Source: Actinopolymorpha pittospori (GTDB taxonomy: Bacteria; Actinomycetota; Actinomycetes; Propionibacteriales; Actinopolymorphaceae). From it: a stretch of 64,000 nt of DNA. Under the pieces are notes generated by a model. That model had not been told where the DNA came from, searched no databases, and was given only the letters and a program-made list of their open reading frames with translations. Shown piece by piece: positions 8,309-17,020 of the stretch. The position numbers were made by a program, and so were the translations under genes. The DNA lies in contig NZ_JADBEM010000001.1 of the NCBI RefSeq assembly GCF_014873875.1, positions 6,758,001 through 6,822,000 on the forward strand. The letters are read 5' to 3'. Position 1 is the first letter of the stretch, and each line of letters starts with the position of its first letter.

Positions 8309-9391
8309 TCACCTGGTGCTCGTACCGATATTCGCCCGCGCCTCGTCGCGACCAGCCGCGTCCAGCGGAAGCCAGCACGCGCTCTGGTGGTTCTCGTTCG
8401 CGTCGACCTGGCGCGGTGGCGGGGTCTCCGTCCGGCACCGGTCGAAGGCGTAGGGACAACGGGGGTGGAACGGACATCCGGCCGGCGGCCGGATCAGACT
8501 CGGAGGGCTGCCGGCGATGGGACGGAGGCGACGCCGCATGTCGGTCTCCACCGGCAGGGAGCCGAGCAGGCCCTCGGTGTAGGGGTGATGGTGGTGGTAG
8601 AAGAGCTCGCGCCTGGGTGCGCGCTCCAACACCGTCCCGGCGTACATCACGACGACCTCGTCAGCGACGTCGGCGACGACGCCGAGGTCGTGGGTGATGA
8701 GGACGAGGGCCGTGCCGAACTCCGCCTGAAGGTCCGCCATCACTTCCAGGACCTGCGCCTGGACGGTCACGTCGAGGGCGGTGGTGGGTTCGTCGGCGAC
8801 GAGGAGGACGGGGTCGAGCGCCATCGCCATCGCGATCATCGCGCGCTGGCGCATCCCGCCGGAAAACTGGTGAGGGAAGTCGTCGACCCGGCGGTCCGGC
8901 TTGGGGATGCCCACCCGGCGCAGCAGCTCGATCGAGCGTTCCCGGGCCTCCGCCTTGGAGACCTTGCGGTTGTGGGCGCGGATCATCTCGCTGATCTGCC
9001 AGCCCACGCGGTAGTAGGGATGCAGGCTTGACTGGGAGTCCTGGAAGATCATGCCGATCTTCGCTCCCCGGATCCGGCGAAGCTCCTCCTTGCTCGCCGT
9101 GAGCAGGTCGCGGCCCTCGAAGAGCGCCTTGCCGCTGACCTTGGCACCACGGGTCAGGCCCACGACCGTCTGCGTCGAGACACTCTTGCCTGAACCCGAC
9201 TCGCCGACGATCGCGAGCGTCTTGCCGCGTTCGACGTCGAAGGAGACGCCGCGCACGGCCTGCACCACGCCGTCGGGGGTCCGGAACGACACCCGCAGAT
9301 CCTGCACGGAAAGGAGGGGAGAAGCGCCGGCTCCGGCGGCCGGGGTGTCCGGTCCGGTACTGGCGATGTTGTCAACCACAGCTTTCTCCAT
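8309..9391 (-). CDS. Peptide ABC transporter ATPase, DppD type
   Basis: A 360-residue ATP-binding subunit of the same importer. Walker A is GESGSGKSVSTQ, the Q-loop is in IFQDSQSSLHPYYRVG, the signature is FSGGMRQRAMIAMAMAL, and Walker B is LLVADEPTTALD. The family C-terminal Cys segment (GCPFHPRCPYAFDRC) is present. It is the second gene in the operon, after the binding protein, and a 10-bp hairpin lies just in front of it. That hairpin may lower its expression relative to the binding protein. Confidence 0.95.
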   Translation of the reverse strand: MEKAVVDNIASTGPDTPAAGAGASPLLSVQDLRVSFRTPDGVVQAVRGVSFDVERGKTLAIVGESGSGKSVSTQTVVGLTRGAKVSGKALFEGRDLLTASKEELRRIRGAKIGMIFQDSQSSLHPYYRVGWQISEMIRAHNRKVSKAEARERSIELLRRVGIPKPDRRVDDFPHQFSGGMRQRAMIAMAMALDPVLLVADEPTTALDVTVQAQVLEVMADLQAEFGTALVLITHDLGVVADVADEVVVMYAGTVLERAPRRELFYHHHHPYTEGLLGSLPVETDMRRRLRPIAGSPPSLIRPPAGCPFHPRCPYAFDRCRTETPPPRQVDANENHQSACWLPLDAAGRDEARANIGTSTR

Positions 9392-9397
9392 CCGGCC

Positions 9398-9435
9398 GAG
9401 AGGGGCGCCCGACCGGTCGGCCGGACGCCCCTCTC
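9398..9435 (-). terminator. Intra-operon hairpin after binding-protein gene
   Basis: GAGAGGGGCG (9398-9407) and CGCCCCTCTC (9426-9435) form a perfect 10-bp stem between the binding-protein stop and the next ATPase start. Such hairpins often stabilise or partly terminate transcripts, so that the binding protein is made in excess. Confidence 0.7.
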
Positions 9436-9443
9436 CGCGCGGC

Positions 9444-11258
9444 TCAGCCGCCTTGCTTACCCTGCTCCAACCAGACGTTCGTCGGGTCGAAGCCTTGGTA
9501 GTTGGGGATGTAAACGGCGTTCTTCACCTGCGATGCGTGGTAGTTGGGCTGCAGCGGGTTGGTGATCGGGAAGAACGGGGCGTCCTTCATGACCTGCCGG
9601 TCCGCCTGTCCCCACAGGTTCAGGGACTCAGCCTCCGAGCTGGCCGACGAAGCCCGCTTGACCAGGCTGTTCACCACGGGGCTGTTGTAGAACCCGAAGT
9701 TGCTTCCCGACGGCGGGTAGGACGGCGGCCCGGAGAACAGCGGGGCGAAGTAGGACAGGGCGGCGTTGCCGTACCAGTCCGAGCTCCACCCGGCCAGGGA
9801 CACGTCCCAGACCCCGCGCTTGGCGACGCTTGGCACCTGCATGTACTTCGTGTAGAAGTCCGCGTTGGGCACCGGGACGCCCTGGACGGTGATACCGGCC
9901 GCCTTGAGGTCCTGCTGCACGGTGGCGAACGACTTGCGGTTTCCCTCGGAGGCGTTGCGGTACAGGAACTTCAGCGTGAGCCCGTTCGGGTACCCCGCGC
10001 TGGCGAGGAGTTGCTTCGCCTTCGCGACGTTGTGCGGGTACAGGTCGAAGTTCTTGCTGCCGAGGGTGTCGGGCGGCAGGACGTGCGTCAACGGCGGGCT
10101 GACCTTCGGTCCACCGAGCGCCTGGACGAGGTTCGTCCGGTTGAGCGCGTAGGCCAGGGCCTGCCGGACGACGGGCTTGGTCAGCGCGCTCTTGTTGTTC
10201 GGCGACACGGTGTTGAACACGACGTACGGGTTCGACGAGCCGGTGATGCCAAGGTTGAGGTTCGGGTCCTTCTTCGCGATCAGCGCGGGAAGGCGAGAGG
10301 GCGGCGGGTAGGCGTCCCACTCGAGGTCCGCGGAGGGCGTGCCCGTCTCCAACTGCTGCTGGACCGACTCCTGGCTGACCGTCTCGTTGACGATGACCTT
10401 GTCGACGTAGGCCTTACGAACCGGGTCCGTGGACGCCGCCCAGGCCGGGTTGCGCTCGAGGACGATCTGCTTCGTCGGGGAGTACGTCTTGATCTGGTAC
10501 GGCCCGTCGGACAGGGTGTTCTTGGCCAGGTCGAGGCTGCCCGGAAGGTAGTTCAGGAACTCCTTGGGCGCCGGCGAGAAGGCCGGCAGGGTCAGCATGT
10601 CGACGAAGTAGGTCGCCGGGTGGGTCAGCTTGAAGACGACAGTACGCTCGTCCTTGGCCTCCACACCGGTGAGCTTGTGGCTGTTGATGTAGGCGGCGAT
10701 CGCCTTGGCGTCCTGCGGCACCTTCGCGAACCCGGAGCAGAAGGACTGGTAGCCGACGATCAGGTCGGCGAAGTCCGGTGTGCCACCGAACGGCTGCACG
10801 GGGTTGCAGGTGCGCTTGACACCGGTCACGAGGTCGGCCGCGGTCACCTGCCGGGCCGGCGAGGTGTTCCACTTGGCGCCCTGGCGGATCGTGATGGTGT
10901 AGGTCTTGCCATCCGCGCTGATGCCGCCGTTTGCCTGGGTGGGAATCTCCTCGGCGAGGTCAGGGACAGAGGTCGTAGCCTTGTCCGCCACCGCCGGGTA
11001 GGTGAAGAGCTGGCGGCTCCACATGCGCAGACCGAGGTAACCGACCGAGTAGTAGCTGAGGTTGGGATCCATGTAATCCACGTCACCCGAGCCCAGCATG
11101 TTAAGGGTGCCGCCCTTGACGGGCTTTCCCGCCGAAGTGGACGTCGGAGCAGAAGGCACGGTCCCGCTGCACGCGGCAGCAATCAGACCGAGGACGCACA
11201 AACTACTCACGGCCGCCCAATGCCGGTAACGACGTTGGCCGCTCCGTGAAGAGAACAT
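9444..11258 (-). CDS. Peptide-binding lipoprotein (SBP family 5)
   Basis: A 604-residue extracellular solute-binding protein of family 5 (OppA/DppA class). The lipoprotein signal peptide ends in LIAAAC, with the lipidated Cys near residue 30, followed by a Ser/Thr/Pro linker. The mature part begins with VKGGTLNMLGSGDVDYMDPNLSYY and contains family blocks such as the ADLVTGVKRTCNP and DGPYQIKTYSPTKQIVLERNPAW segments. It should bind peptides outside the membrane and hand them to the four downstream subunits. A complete Shine-Dalgarno site precedes the ATG, so strong translation is expected. Confidence 0.95.
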   Translation of the reverse strand: MFSSRSGQRRYRHWAAVSSLCVLGLIAAACSGTVPSAPTSTSAGKPVKGGTLNMLGSGDVDYMDPNLSYYSVGYLGLRMWSRQLFTYPAVADKATTSVPDLAEEIPTQANGGISADGKTYTITIRQGAKWNTSPARQVTAADLVTGVKRTCNPVQPFGGTPDFADLIVGYQSFCSGFAKVPQDAKAIAAYINSHKLTGVEAKDERTVVFKLTHPATYFVDMLTLPAFSPAPKEFLNYLPGSLDLAKNTLSDGPYQIKTYSPTKQIVLERNPAWAASTDPVRKAYVDKVIVNETVSQESVQQQLETGTPSADLEWDAYPPPSRLPALIAKKDPNLNLGITGSSNPYVVFNTVSPNNKSALTKPVVRQALAYALNRTNLVQALGGPKVSPPLTHVLPPDTLGSKNFDLYPHNVAKAKQLLASAGYPNGLTLKFLYRNASEGNRKSFATVQQDLKAAGITVQGVPVPNADFYTKYMQVPSVAKRGVWDVSLAGWSSDWYGNAALSYFAPLFSGPPSYPPSGSNFGFYNSPVVNSLVKRASSASSEAESLNLWGQADRQVMKDAPFFPITNPLQPNYHASQVKNAVYIPNYQGFDPTNVWLEQGKQGG

Positions 11259-11654
11259 CCGGCCTAGTCACCTCCTTGAGGGCATTGCCATGCGCCGCCA
11301 GCGGGGGTGGTGCGGGCGGCCAGAACAATGTCGAGCTAACGGAACTTGGGGAACACCGTAAGGCCTGTTGTGCTCTGCGAGAAATCCGGCGGCGCAACGT
11401 TCGATGCGAAGAGTGGCACAGGCCTCACCAGCGGTCAGATTCCGACATCTCTGGCATTCAATCCATCCAATTGCGAGCGTTTTCCGTGACGATCATCACG
11501 TGGGCAATGATCAATGCGAGGGGCTGTTCTGGAACTTGATCTCCAGTAGTCGCCCCGCGCGGTCGCGTATGCACACTGGGGAGTCACGATCCGACTGCGT
11601 AGGGTGGAGTGGAAGGCGGCGAACGAGGGGGCCGCAGGGCGGGGATGGCTCGAC
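11259..11654. other. Divergent promoter region, no gene seen
   Basis: These 396 bases separate the peptide importer operon (minus) and the NmrA-like gene (plus). The stretch is less GC-rich around 11330-11520, as expected for promoters. I see no convincing small gene or RNA motif apart from the strong ribosome site at the left edge. Confidence 0.5.
11268..11277 (-). promoter_or_regulatory. Full-length Shine-Dalgarno site for binding protein
   Basis: On the minus strand the sequence AAGGAGGTGA lies 9 bases before the ATG of the binding-protein gene. It matches the anti-Shine-Dalgarno end of 16S rRNA over ten bases, which fixes the start codon and predicts very high expression. Confidence 0.85.
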
Positions 11655-12524
11655 ATGGCTGACTCCAGCATCACCGTCGCTGTCACCGGTGGCAGCGGAA
11701 AGGTCGGCGGACAGGTGGCGCACCGGCTGGCCGGACGTGGCGTCGTCCAGCGGATCGTGGCCCCACGGCCCGAACGGGCGCCCCGACTCCCCGGCGCCGA
11801 GGTCGCGGGTGCGTCCTACGCCGACCGCCACGCCATGCAACGCGCGCTTGACGGAGTGGACACCCTCTTCCTGGTCTCCGGCCGGGAGGCCTCGGACCGG
11901 GTCCGCCAGCACGCCAACGCCGTCGACGCGGCCGTCGCGGCCGGCGTGGAACGGATCGTCTACCTCTCTTTCGTCGGCGCCGGCCCGAAGGCGACGTTCA
12001 CCTTCGCCCGTGACCACTGGCACACCGAGGAGTACATCCGGGCGAGGGGAGTGCGGTTCACCTTCGTCCGCGACAACATGTACCAGGCCATGCTGCCGGG
12101 CTTCGTGGGCAAGGACGGTTGCCTGCGTGCTCCGGCCGGGACGGGCGCGGTGGCCGCGGTCGCGCACGACGACGTGGCCGACGCGGTGACGTCGGTCCTG
12201 CTCGACGAGGCGCACCAGGCCGAGAGCTACGAGCTGACGGGTCCGGAGGCGCTCACCTTCGCCCAGATCGCCAAGCACCTCAGCGAGGTCACGGGCCGGC
12301 CGATCCAGTACCACCCGGAGACGCTGGAGGAGGCGTACCTGTCCCGTTCGACCTACGACGCGCACGACTGGGAGGTCGCCGGCTGGGTGACGTCGTTCCA
12401 GGCGATCGCGACCGGCGAACTCGCCGAGGTCACCGACACGGTGCGGGTGCTCACCGGCCATCCGCCGATGGACTTCCGCGACTACCTCGGTCGCTGTCCG
12501 CAGACCTACCAGCACCTCGTATGA
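11655..12524 (+). CDS. NmrA/SDR-type NAD(P)-binding protein
   Basis: A 289-residue atypical short-chain dehydrogenase of the NmrA / NAD(P)-binding class. The Rossmann motif VAVTGGSGKVGGQVAHRLAGRG is at the N-terminus. It continues with the usual DGVDTLFLVSGREA and FTFVRDNMYQAMLPGF blocks. Members act as NADPH sensors, quinone reductases or isoflavone-type reductases; no substrate is evident. The ATG at 11655 puts the nucleotide-binding loop at residues 7-15, and the upstream in-frame codons look non-coding, so it is preferred. It is divergent from the peptide importer. Confidence 0.9.
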   Translation: MADSSITVAVTGGSGKVGGQVAHRLAGRGVVQRIVAPRPERAPRLPGAEVAGASYADRHAMQRALDGVDTLFLVSGREASDRVRQHANAVDAAVAAGVERIVYLSFVGAGPKATFTFARDHWHTEEYIRARGVRFTFVRDNMYQAMLPGFVGKDGCLRAPAGTGAVAAVAHDDVADAVTSVLLDEAHQAESYELTGPEALTFAQIAKHLSEVTGRPIQYHPETLEEAYLSRSTYDAHDWEVAGWVTSFQAIATGELAEVTDTVRVLTGHPPMDFRDYLGRCPQTYQHLV

Positions 12525-12813
12525 GTCGACAGAACTCGGGTCGCGCCGGGGTGTGAGTCGAAACGGCCGCGCCGACCGGTCGCGCCTGCCAGGCCCGTCC
12601 GGTCAAGTGGGCTGTGGATGCGAGGGACGGAAACCGGCGTGGAGAGGCGAGTGGCGGACACGCCCGTCCGCGGGGTCCGGCCGAGCGCGGGCCAGCCCCA
12701 TCGCCGGGGCGACCATCGGCCGCGCCCGCCGGGTACTTGGGCTCTGGGACCTGGGTGGGGCGGCTAGCAGAGTGGTAGCCGTGCGCGGGAACTGTGACGG
12801 GGGAGGACCGGGC

Positions 12814-13299
12814 ATGAGTGAGGCCACGATGACCGTCGGGTCGGCGGACGACTCCTCGGCGGCACGCCCTGTCGTGGTGGTCGGGGTGGACGGGTCGGCC
12901 TCCTCGGAGGCGGCGATCCGGTGGGCCGTGGAGGAAAGCGAGCGGCGTCGCGCCAAGCTCGTCCTCGTCCACGTCCGGGAGCCGGTCATCGGTTCGGTGA
13001 TGACCGTGGAGTCCCGGCGCTACCGTGCCCTCGCGGTGGGTGACACCGTGGGAGACCTCTGGCAGCAGGTGAACGCACTGCGCGACGGCTCGGTCGACGC
13101 GGAGGGCAAGGTCGAGGAGGGCCTCCCGGAGGAGGTCCTGGTCAAGGCGTCCAGGGACGCCGACCTGCTGGTGATCGGTGCCGAGGGGACCGGCCGGCAC
13201 CGGGGCCTGCTTCTCGGGGACGTCGCGCAGCGGTGCGCGCGAGCGGCGTCCTGCCCCGTCGTGATCATCCCGCCGCCCGGTGGGCGTTCGGAACTCTGA
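12814..13299 (+). CDS. Universal stress protein, single domain
   Basis: A 161-residue UspA-fold protein. The ATP-binding pattern is present: VVVVGVDGSASSEAAIRWA at the start and VIGAEGTGRHRGLLLGDVAQRCARAASCPVVII at the end, where the G-2-G-9-G(S) motif reads G-TG..GLLLGDVA, with Asp replacing the usual Ser/Thr. Such proteins bind ATP and help cells survive hypoxia and nutrient stress. The ATG at 12814 is chosen because GGGAGG lies 8 bases before it and the upstream frame is low-complexity. It is the first gene of the dormancy-type island and is convergent with the DevS-like kinase. Confidence 0.9.
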   Translation: MSEATMTVGSADDSSAARPVVVVGVDGSASSEAAIRWAVEESERRRAKLVLVHVREPVIGSVMTVESRRYRALAVGDTVGDLWQQVNALRDGSVDAEGKVEEGLPEEVLVKASRDADLLVIGAEGTGRHRGLLLGDVAQRCARAASCPVVIIPPPGGRSEL

Positions 13300-13347
13300 T
13301 CCCACCGATATACCGACGTCTGGTCCGGCACGAGCGACCGCGCGTCC

Positions 13348-15114
13348 TCAGGGCTTGAGCGGGACCTGCCAGATGAGAACCGTGCCACCCTGTGCCCCGG
13401 GCTCGACGGTGAGGGCGCCACCGAACCGGCGGGCACGTTCGGCCATGTTGGTGAGGCCGCTGCGACGGGGCGGGTCGTCCGGGATGCCGACGCCGTTGTC
13501 CGTGACGTGCAGCTGGAACATCCGGTGCGCCACGTCGGCCTGGATGAGAACGTCGGCGTGACTGGCGTGCGCGTGGCGTACGACGTTCGCCAACGCCTCG
13601 CGCAGCGTGGCGAGGATCTCCGGGCGCAGCCCGTCGGGCACCGCGGAGTCGAGCGGTCCCTCGAGGGCGACGCGCGGCTCGAACCCCAGTGAGGACGCGG
13701 CGTCCTGGGCGATCTCCAGCACCTGGCCGCGCAGGCTGCGATGATCGCCGGCGCGTTCCTGCAGCGAGAAGATCGTTCGCCGGATCTCCTGGATCGTGGT
13801 GTCGAGATCGCGCACGTACCCACTCACCCGGTCGGCCAGGTCGACCCGGACGACCTGCCGGGAGATGCCCTGCAGACCCAGACCGACGGCGAACAGCCGC
13901 TGGATCACGTGGTCGTGCAGGTCGCGGGCGATCCGGTCGCGGTCCTCGAAGACAGCCAACCGGCCCCGGTCCTCCTGGGCGCGGGCGAACTCCAGTGCCA
14001 GCGCGGCGTGTCCGGCGAACGTCGTCACCATGTGCATGTCGGTCGAGTCGAACCCCGCCTGCCCGTCCGGTCGCGTGACGATGAGGACACCGAGCATGTG
14101 CGGGCCGGAGGCGAGCGGAACGAAGAGCATCGAGCCGCCCTTCAGCTGCGAGGCCCGGCCACTGTCGTCGTCCCAGCCAAGCGCCGCCGCGTCACCGTCG
14201 TAGACGTAGGGCCGGCTGGTGAGCAGGACGTCACCGATCGGCGTACCGGCCGTGGAGACACGTTCGTTGCGCAACCGCTCGGCGTGCGGCCCGGCGGCCG
14301 CCTCGAGGACAAGGTCGCCGCCCTCCTCGTCCACGAGTGCGAGCATCGAGAGCTCGGCGCTGGCGACAGCACGGGCGCGTTCGACGATCAGGTCGAGGGT
14401 CTCGCCAAGGGAGGCGCCGCTGAGCAGGTGGGCCGTGATCTCCGTGGACGCGATGAGCCAGCTCTCCCGGCGGCGGGACATGTCGTAGAGGCTGGCGTTC
14501 TCGATCGCGATACCGGCGGCCGCGGCCAGTGCGACCACGACCTCCTCGTCCTCGTCGGTGAAGTCGCCGCCACCCTGCTTCTCCGTCAAGTACAGGTTGC
14601 CGAAGGCCTCGCCCCGGACCATCACCGGTACGCCGAGGAACGAACCCATCGGCGGGTGGTCGGAGGGAAAGCCTGAGGAGTTCGGGTGCTGGGAGAGGTC
14701 GTGCAGCCGGATCGGGCGGGGCTCGTTGATGAGCAGACCGAGGATGCCCTTGCCGGTCGGGAGATGGCCGATGTTCTGCCGCGTCTCCTGGGTGAAGCCC
14801 GTGTAGGTGAACTCCGTCAGAGTGCGGTCGGGGCCGATGACCCCCAGCGCTCCGTAACGGGCGCTGACCAGATCACACGCGGATCGGACGATACGCTCCA
14901 GAACCTCCGGCAGGGCCAGGTTGCTCGCGACCGAGACAACAGCGTCCAGAAGGCGATGGACGCGGCGTTCGTTCTCGACGAGTTGGTCGGCGCGGTCGAC
15001 GAGTTCGCGGAGCAGGGTCTCCAGACGAAGGCGGCTGAGATCCGGCAACAGCAGGTCCTGTGCGGTCTGGGCTTCCCGGGGTCGCTCAGGACCGGGCGTC
15101 ACGTCCGCGTCCAT
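13348..15114 (-). CDS. devS: DevS/DosS-like GAF sensor histidine kinase
   Basis: A 588-residue soluble histidine kinase closely patterned on mycobacterial DevS/DosS and DosT. Two GAF domains lie at about 55-205 and 230-380, then HisKA_3 (385-460) and HATPase_c (495-586). The first GAF keeps HPNSSGFPSDHPPMGSFLGVPV, where His153 lines up with the haem-ligand His of the mycobacterial kinases (assignment from memory of the family). The phospho-acceptor is His400 in DRIARDLHDHVIQRLF. Asn510 and Asp539 (DNGVGI) bind ATP. The ATG at 15114 has GGAGG five bases upstream. It likely senses oxygen, NO, CO or redox state and phosphorylates the DevR-like regulator encoded 2.9 kb away on the opposite strand. 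In mycobacteria the pair is adjacent. Confidence 0.92.
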   Translation of the reverse strand: MDADVTPGPERPREAQTAQDLLLPDLSRLRLETLLRELVDRADQLVENERRVHRLLDAVVSVASNLALPEVLERIVRSACDLVSARYGALGVIGPDRTLTEFTYTGFTQETRQNIGHLPTGKGILGLLINEPRPIRLHDLSQHPNSSGFPSDHPPMGSFLGVPVMVRGEAFGNLYLTEKQGGGDFTDEDEEVVVALAAAAGIAIENASLYDMSRRRESWLIASTEITAHLLSGASLGETLDLIVERARAVASAELSMLALVDEEGGDLVLEAAAGPHAERLRNERVSTAGTPIGDVLLTSRPYVYDGDAAALGWDDDSGRASQLKGGSMLFVPLASGPHMLGVLIVTRPDGQAGFDSTDMHMVTTFAGHAALALEFARAQEDRGRLAVFEDRDRIARDLHDHVIQRLFAVGLGLQGISRQVVRVDLADRVSGYVRDLDTTIQEIRRTIFSLQERAGDHRSLRGQVLEIAQDAASSLGFEPRVALEGPLDSAVPDGLRPEILATLREALANVVRHAHASHADVLIQADVAHRMFQLHVTDNGVGIPDDPPRRSGLTNMAERARRFGGALTVEPGAQGGTVLIWQVPLKP

Positions 15115-15555
15115 GGAGCCTCCCTACTGGTGAAACCAACCCTCAGGCTAGACCACGCCTCGAGATCACGGCGCTCATTAGTAAGGCATACAGCTATGAG
15201 CGGATCTGTGTGCCGGAAGGGTTGTCGGGCCAGATGAATGATCGGTTAGCGCGCCTTCAGAATGATGTGCATTAAGCCGGTACTTGATCTCACATTGGGC
15301 TCAATTCAGGAGCAAAATTGCCAATTCAATTCGTCGCATCTTCGTGCCGAAGAGTCCAAGACTGCAGGAAATGCTCGTTTCAAAGTGTCCTAGGCCCCCA
15401 GGTTACCCGCGGATCGCTCGGCGCAGGGAGGTGCTGATCGGCCCTGGCCCGAACGTGGGATGACCAACGGCGCCGGCGTGGTGACCTCTGGCAGCGGCGC
15501 CGGTCGCGCGACCTCCGCAGAGTTGGCGCGTACACAGTCAGTCCAAGGAGGGCCG
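15115..15555. other. Long AT-richer gap between DevS-like and membrane genes
   Basis: This 441-base gap lies between divergent genes. Bases 15170-15390 are clearly more AT-rich than the surroundings, which fits promoters for both sides. I see no DevR-type box. At 15450-15462 there is a 13-base match to the right end of the IS110 element further along. No gene is apparent. Confidence 0.5.
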
Positions 15556-16215
15556 ATGTCTGATCCCGGAGGGCCTGGCGGGCGGCGCACGCCGTTCATT
15601 CCGCACCAGCGCACCAGGGACTGTGCGCCGGACGAAGCGGGCATACCCTCGCCGGCCCGACCGACGTTTCCCACGCAGCGCGGCACGAGCACTCCTTCGG
15701 TCCTTCCCCACCAACGTCGGCCAACCGTGGCCGCCGGCCCCTCGCCCGGTCAGGTCGACCTCGGTCGTGTCATCGGCACGGATCCCGTCCAGCGGTCGGA
15801 CTCCAGGGCCGTGCACTGGCCTGCCGTACTCCGACTCGCGACAGCTTTCCTTCTGGTCGGGGCAATCTGCGCTGATGCCCTCGGCTGGCGATACCCGGCC
15901 GGAGTGGGGACGAATCATGACGGGTCGCTCGCCCACGGGGTGCTCGATCCGGCAGCGCTGGCCGGGCTGACCGGCCTCGGCGTCGTCGCGGTCGTCCTCC
16001 TGTTCGGCGTCCTGTTGCGAGCCGCGGCCGCCATCGGAGTCGTCCTGTTCTTCGTGACCTGGGCGTCCCACGTGGGTTCGCTCGACACCGGCGTTCGCGC
16101 TCTGGTGGCGGTGGTCCTGCTCGTCCTGGCCGCGAGTCGCGCCGGTGACACCTGGGGCTTCGGGCGCCGCTGGGCCGCGCTCCCGCTGGTGCGCCGCCAC
16201 CGCTGGCTGCGGTGA
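15556..16215 (+). CDS. Small integral membrane protein, DoxX-like
   Basis: A 219-residue protein with a long, polar, Pro/Arg-rich N-terminal half and a membrane half from about residue 100. Roughly three to four helices are seen: VLRLATAFLLVGAICADAL, AGLTGLGVVAVVLLFGVLL, AAAIGVVLFFVTWASHV and LVAVVLLVLAAS. The pattern is similar in size and layout to DoxX/DUF-type membrane proteins, but I cannot assign a family firmly. The ATG at 15556 has AAGGAG five bases upstream. It lies between the DevS-like kinase and a PPOX-fold gene. Function unknown. Confidence 0.7.
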   Translation: MSDPGGPGGRRTPFIPHQRTRDCAPDEAGIPSPARPTFPTQRGTSTPSVLPHQRRPTVAAGPSPGQVDLGRVIGTDPVQRSDSRAVHWPAVLRLATAFLLVGAICADALGWRYPAGVGTNHDGSLAHGVLDPAALAGLTGLGVVAVVLLFGVLLRAAAAIGVVLFFVTWASHVGSLDTGVRALVAVVLLVLAASRAGDTWGFGRRWAALPLVRRHRWLR

Positions 16216-16359
16216 TCTGATCTCGTCCAACGTGGGTTTGGACGCCGTGACGTGGACGACCTGGCCTGGAGAACCTGCCGTGGACGAACGTCCTGCGCCA
16301 CGTACGACGCCCACCGTCAAGGCTCCCTTGCGGTCACCTGGGAGCCACCTGGGAGTCGG

Positions 16360-16782
16360 TCAGGACGGGGCCGGCGTGGATGGGACAAGTCGGCGGCCGT
16401 GCACCATCTCCATCCGGATCCGGACGAAGTGGGTCGGTTCAGTCGGTGCCCAGGAGTGCAAGGGAAGCCTCGAGAGCCGCTCGATCTCCTTGCCTTCGGT
16501 CACCATCTCGGCGTGCCCCACCACGGTCACACTCCAACCCTCGCGGTACGTCGAGTCGATCTTGTCGACCTCGAAGGCGACGATCGCGTTACGAGCCGCG
16601 GCCGCGAGTTTCGAGCCCACCGTCGTACGGATGACGACCGAGTCGCCATCCAAGGCATAGTGGACAGGTTGGACCGCCGGTAGGGCCTGTTCGGTGAAGA
16701 CGATCCGTCCGATCGGCGCTTCGGCAAGAAGCCGAAGGCATTCGGCGGACGAGAGAACCTCCAGGCCTTTACTGTCGAACAT
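16360..16782 (-). CDS. PPOX-fold flavin-binding protein
   Basis: A 140-residue pyridoxamine-5'-phosphate-oxidase-like split-barrel protein. The family opening is plain: EVLSSAECLRLLAEAPIGRIVFTEQALPAVQPVHYALDGDSVVIRT, then GSKLAAAARNAIVAFEVDKID and GWSVTVVGHAEMV. Relatives bind FMN, F420 or haem; a PPOX-like protein is also a known DosR-regulon member in mycobacteria (Rv0080). The ATG at 16782 has GGGGAG just upstream, so the longer open frame is not used. A DevR-type box lies 80-94 bases upstream. A close paralogue of the same size is at 62334-62747, outside the island. Confidence 0.88.
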   Translation of the reverse strand: MFDSKGLEVLSSAECLRLLAEAPIGRIVFTEQALPAVQPVHYALDGDSVVIRTTVGSKLAAAARNAIVAFEVDKIDSTYREGWSVTVVGHAEMVTEGKEIERLSRLPLHSWAPTEPTHFVRIRMEMVHGRRLVPSTPAPS

Positions 16783-16862
16783 CTGCTCCCCACTGGGACC
16801 GGGACGACACGGAATGGCCCCGGTGACTTTCCACGTTGCCGCCTCCGCCGGGACACGGCGCA

Positions 16863-16876
16863 GAGGCAAAGGTCCC
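16863..16876 (-). promoter_or_regulatory. DevR-type box for PPOX gene
   Basis: On the minus strand the bases read GGGACCTTTGCCTC, one mismatch from GGGACC-3-G-N-CCC. It lies upstream of the PPOX-fold gene (start 16782) and resembles the DosR/DevR box core known from mycobacteria. Confidence 0.6.
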
Positions 16877-16932
16877 CCACCGGGGTGGTGGGAGCCGTAG
16901 CGCACCATCGGCGCACAATGGCCCGTCGAAAC

Positions 16933-16946
16933 GGGACCTTGTGCCC
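16933..16946 (+). promoter_or_regulatory. DevR-type box for USP-devR operon
   Basis: GGGACCTTGTGCCC is one mismatch from the pattern and is nearly a two-fold symmetric site. It ends 74 bases before the universal-stress gene that is cotranscribed with the DevR-like regulator, which suggests autoregulation. Confidence 0.6.
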
Positions 16947-17020
16947 TGTCAACGGTTTCTGTCGCACGGAAGTCTGGCCGCTGGGTCACCGCAGGCCGTG
17001 CGGGGGCCAGAAGGGTGCTG

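Noticed and set aside
12746..12760. GGGACCTGGGTGGG as a DevR box for the first universal stress gene
   Set aside because: Only the first half-site matches; the second half is G-rich, so it was not listed as a box.
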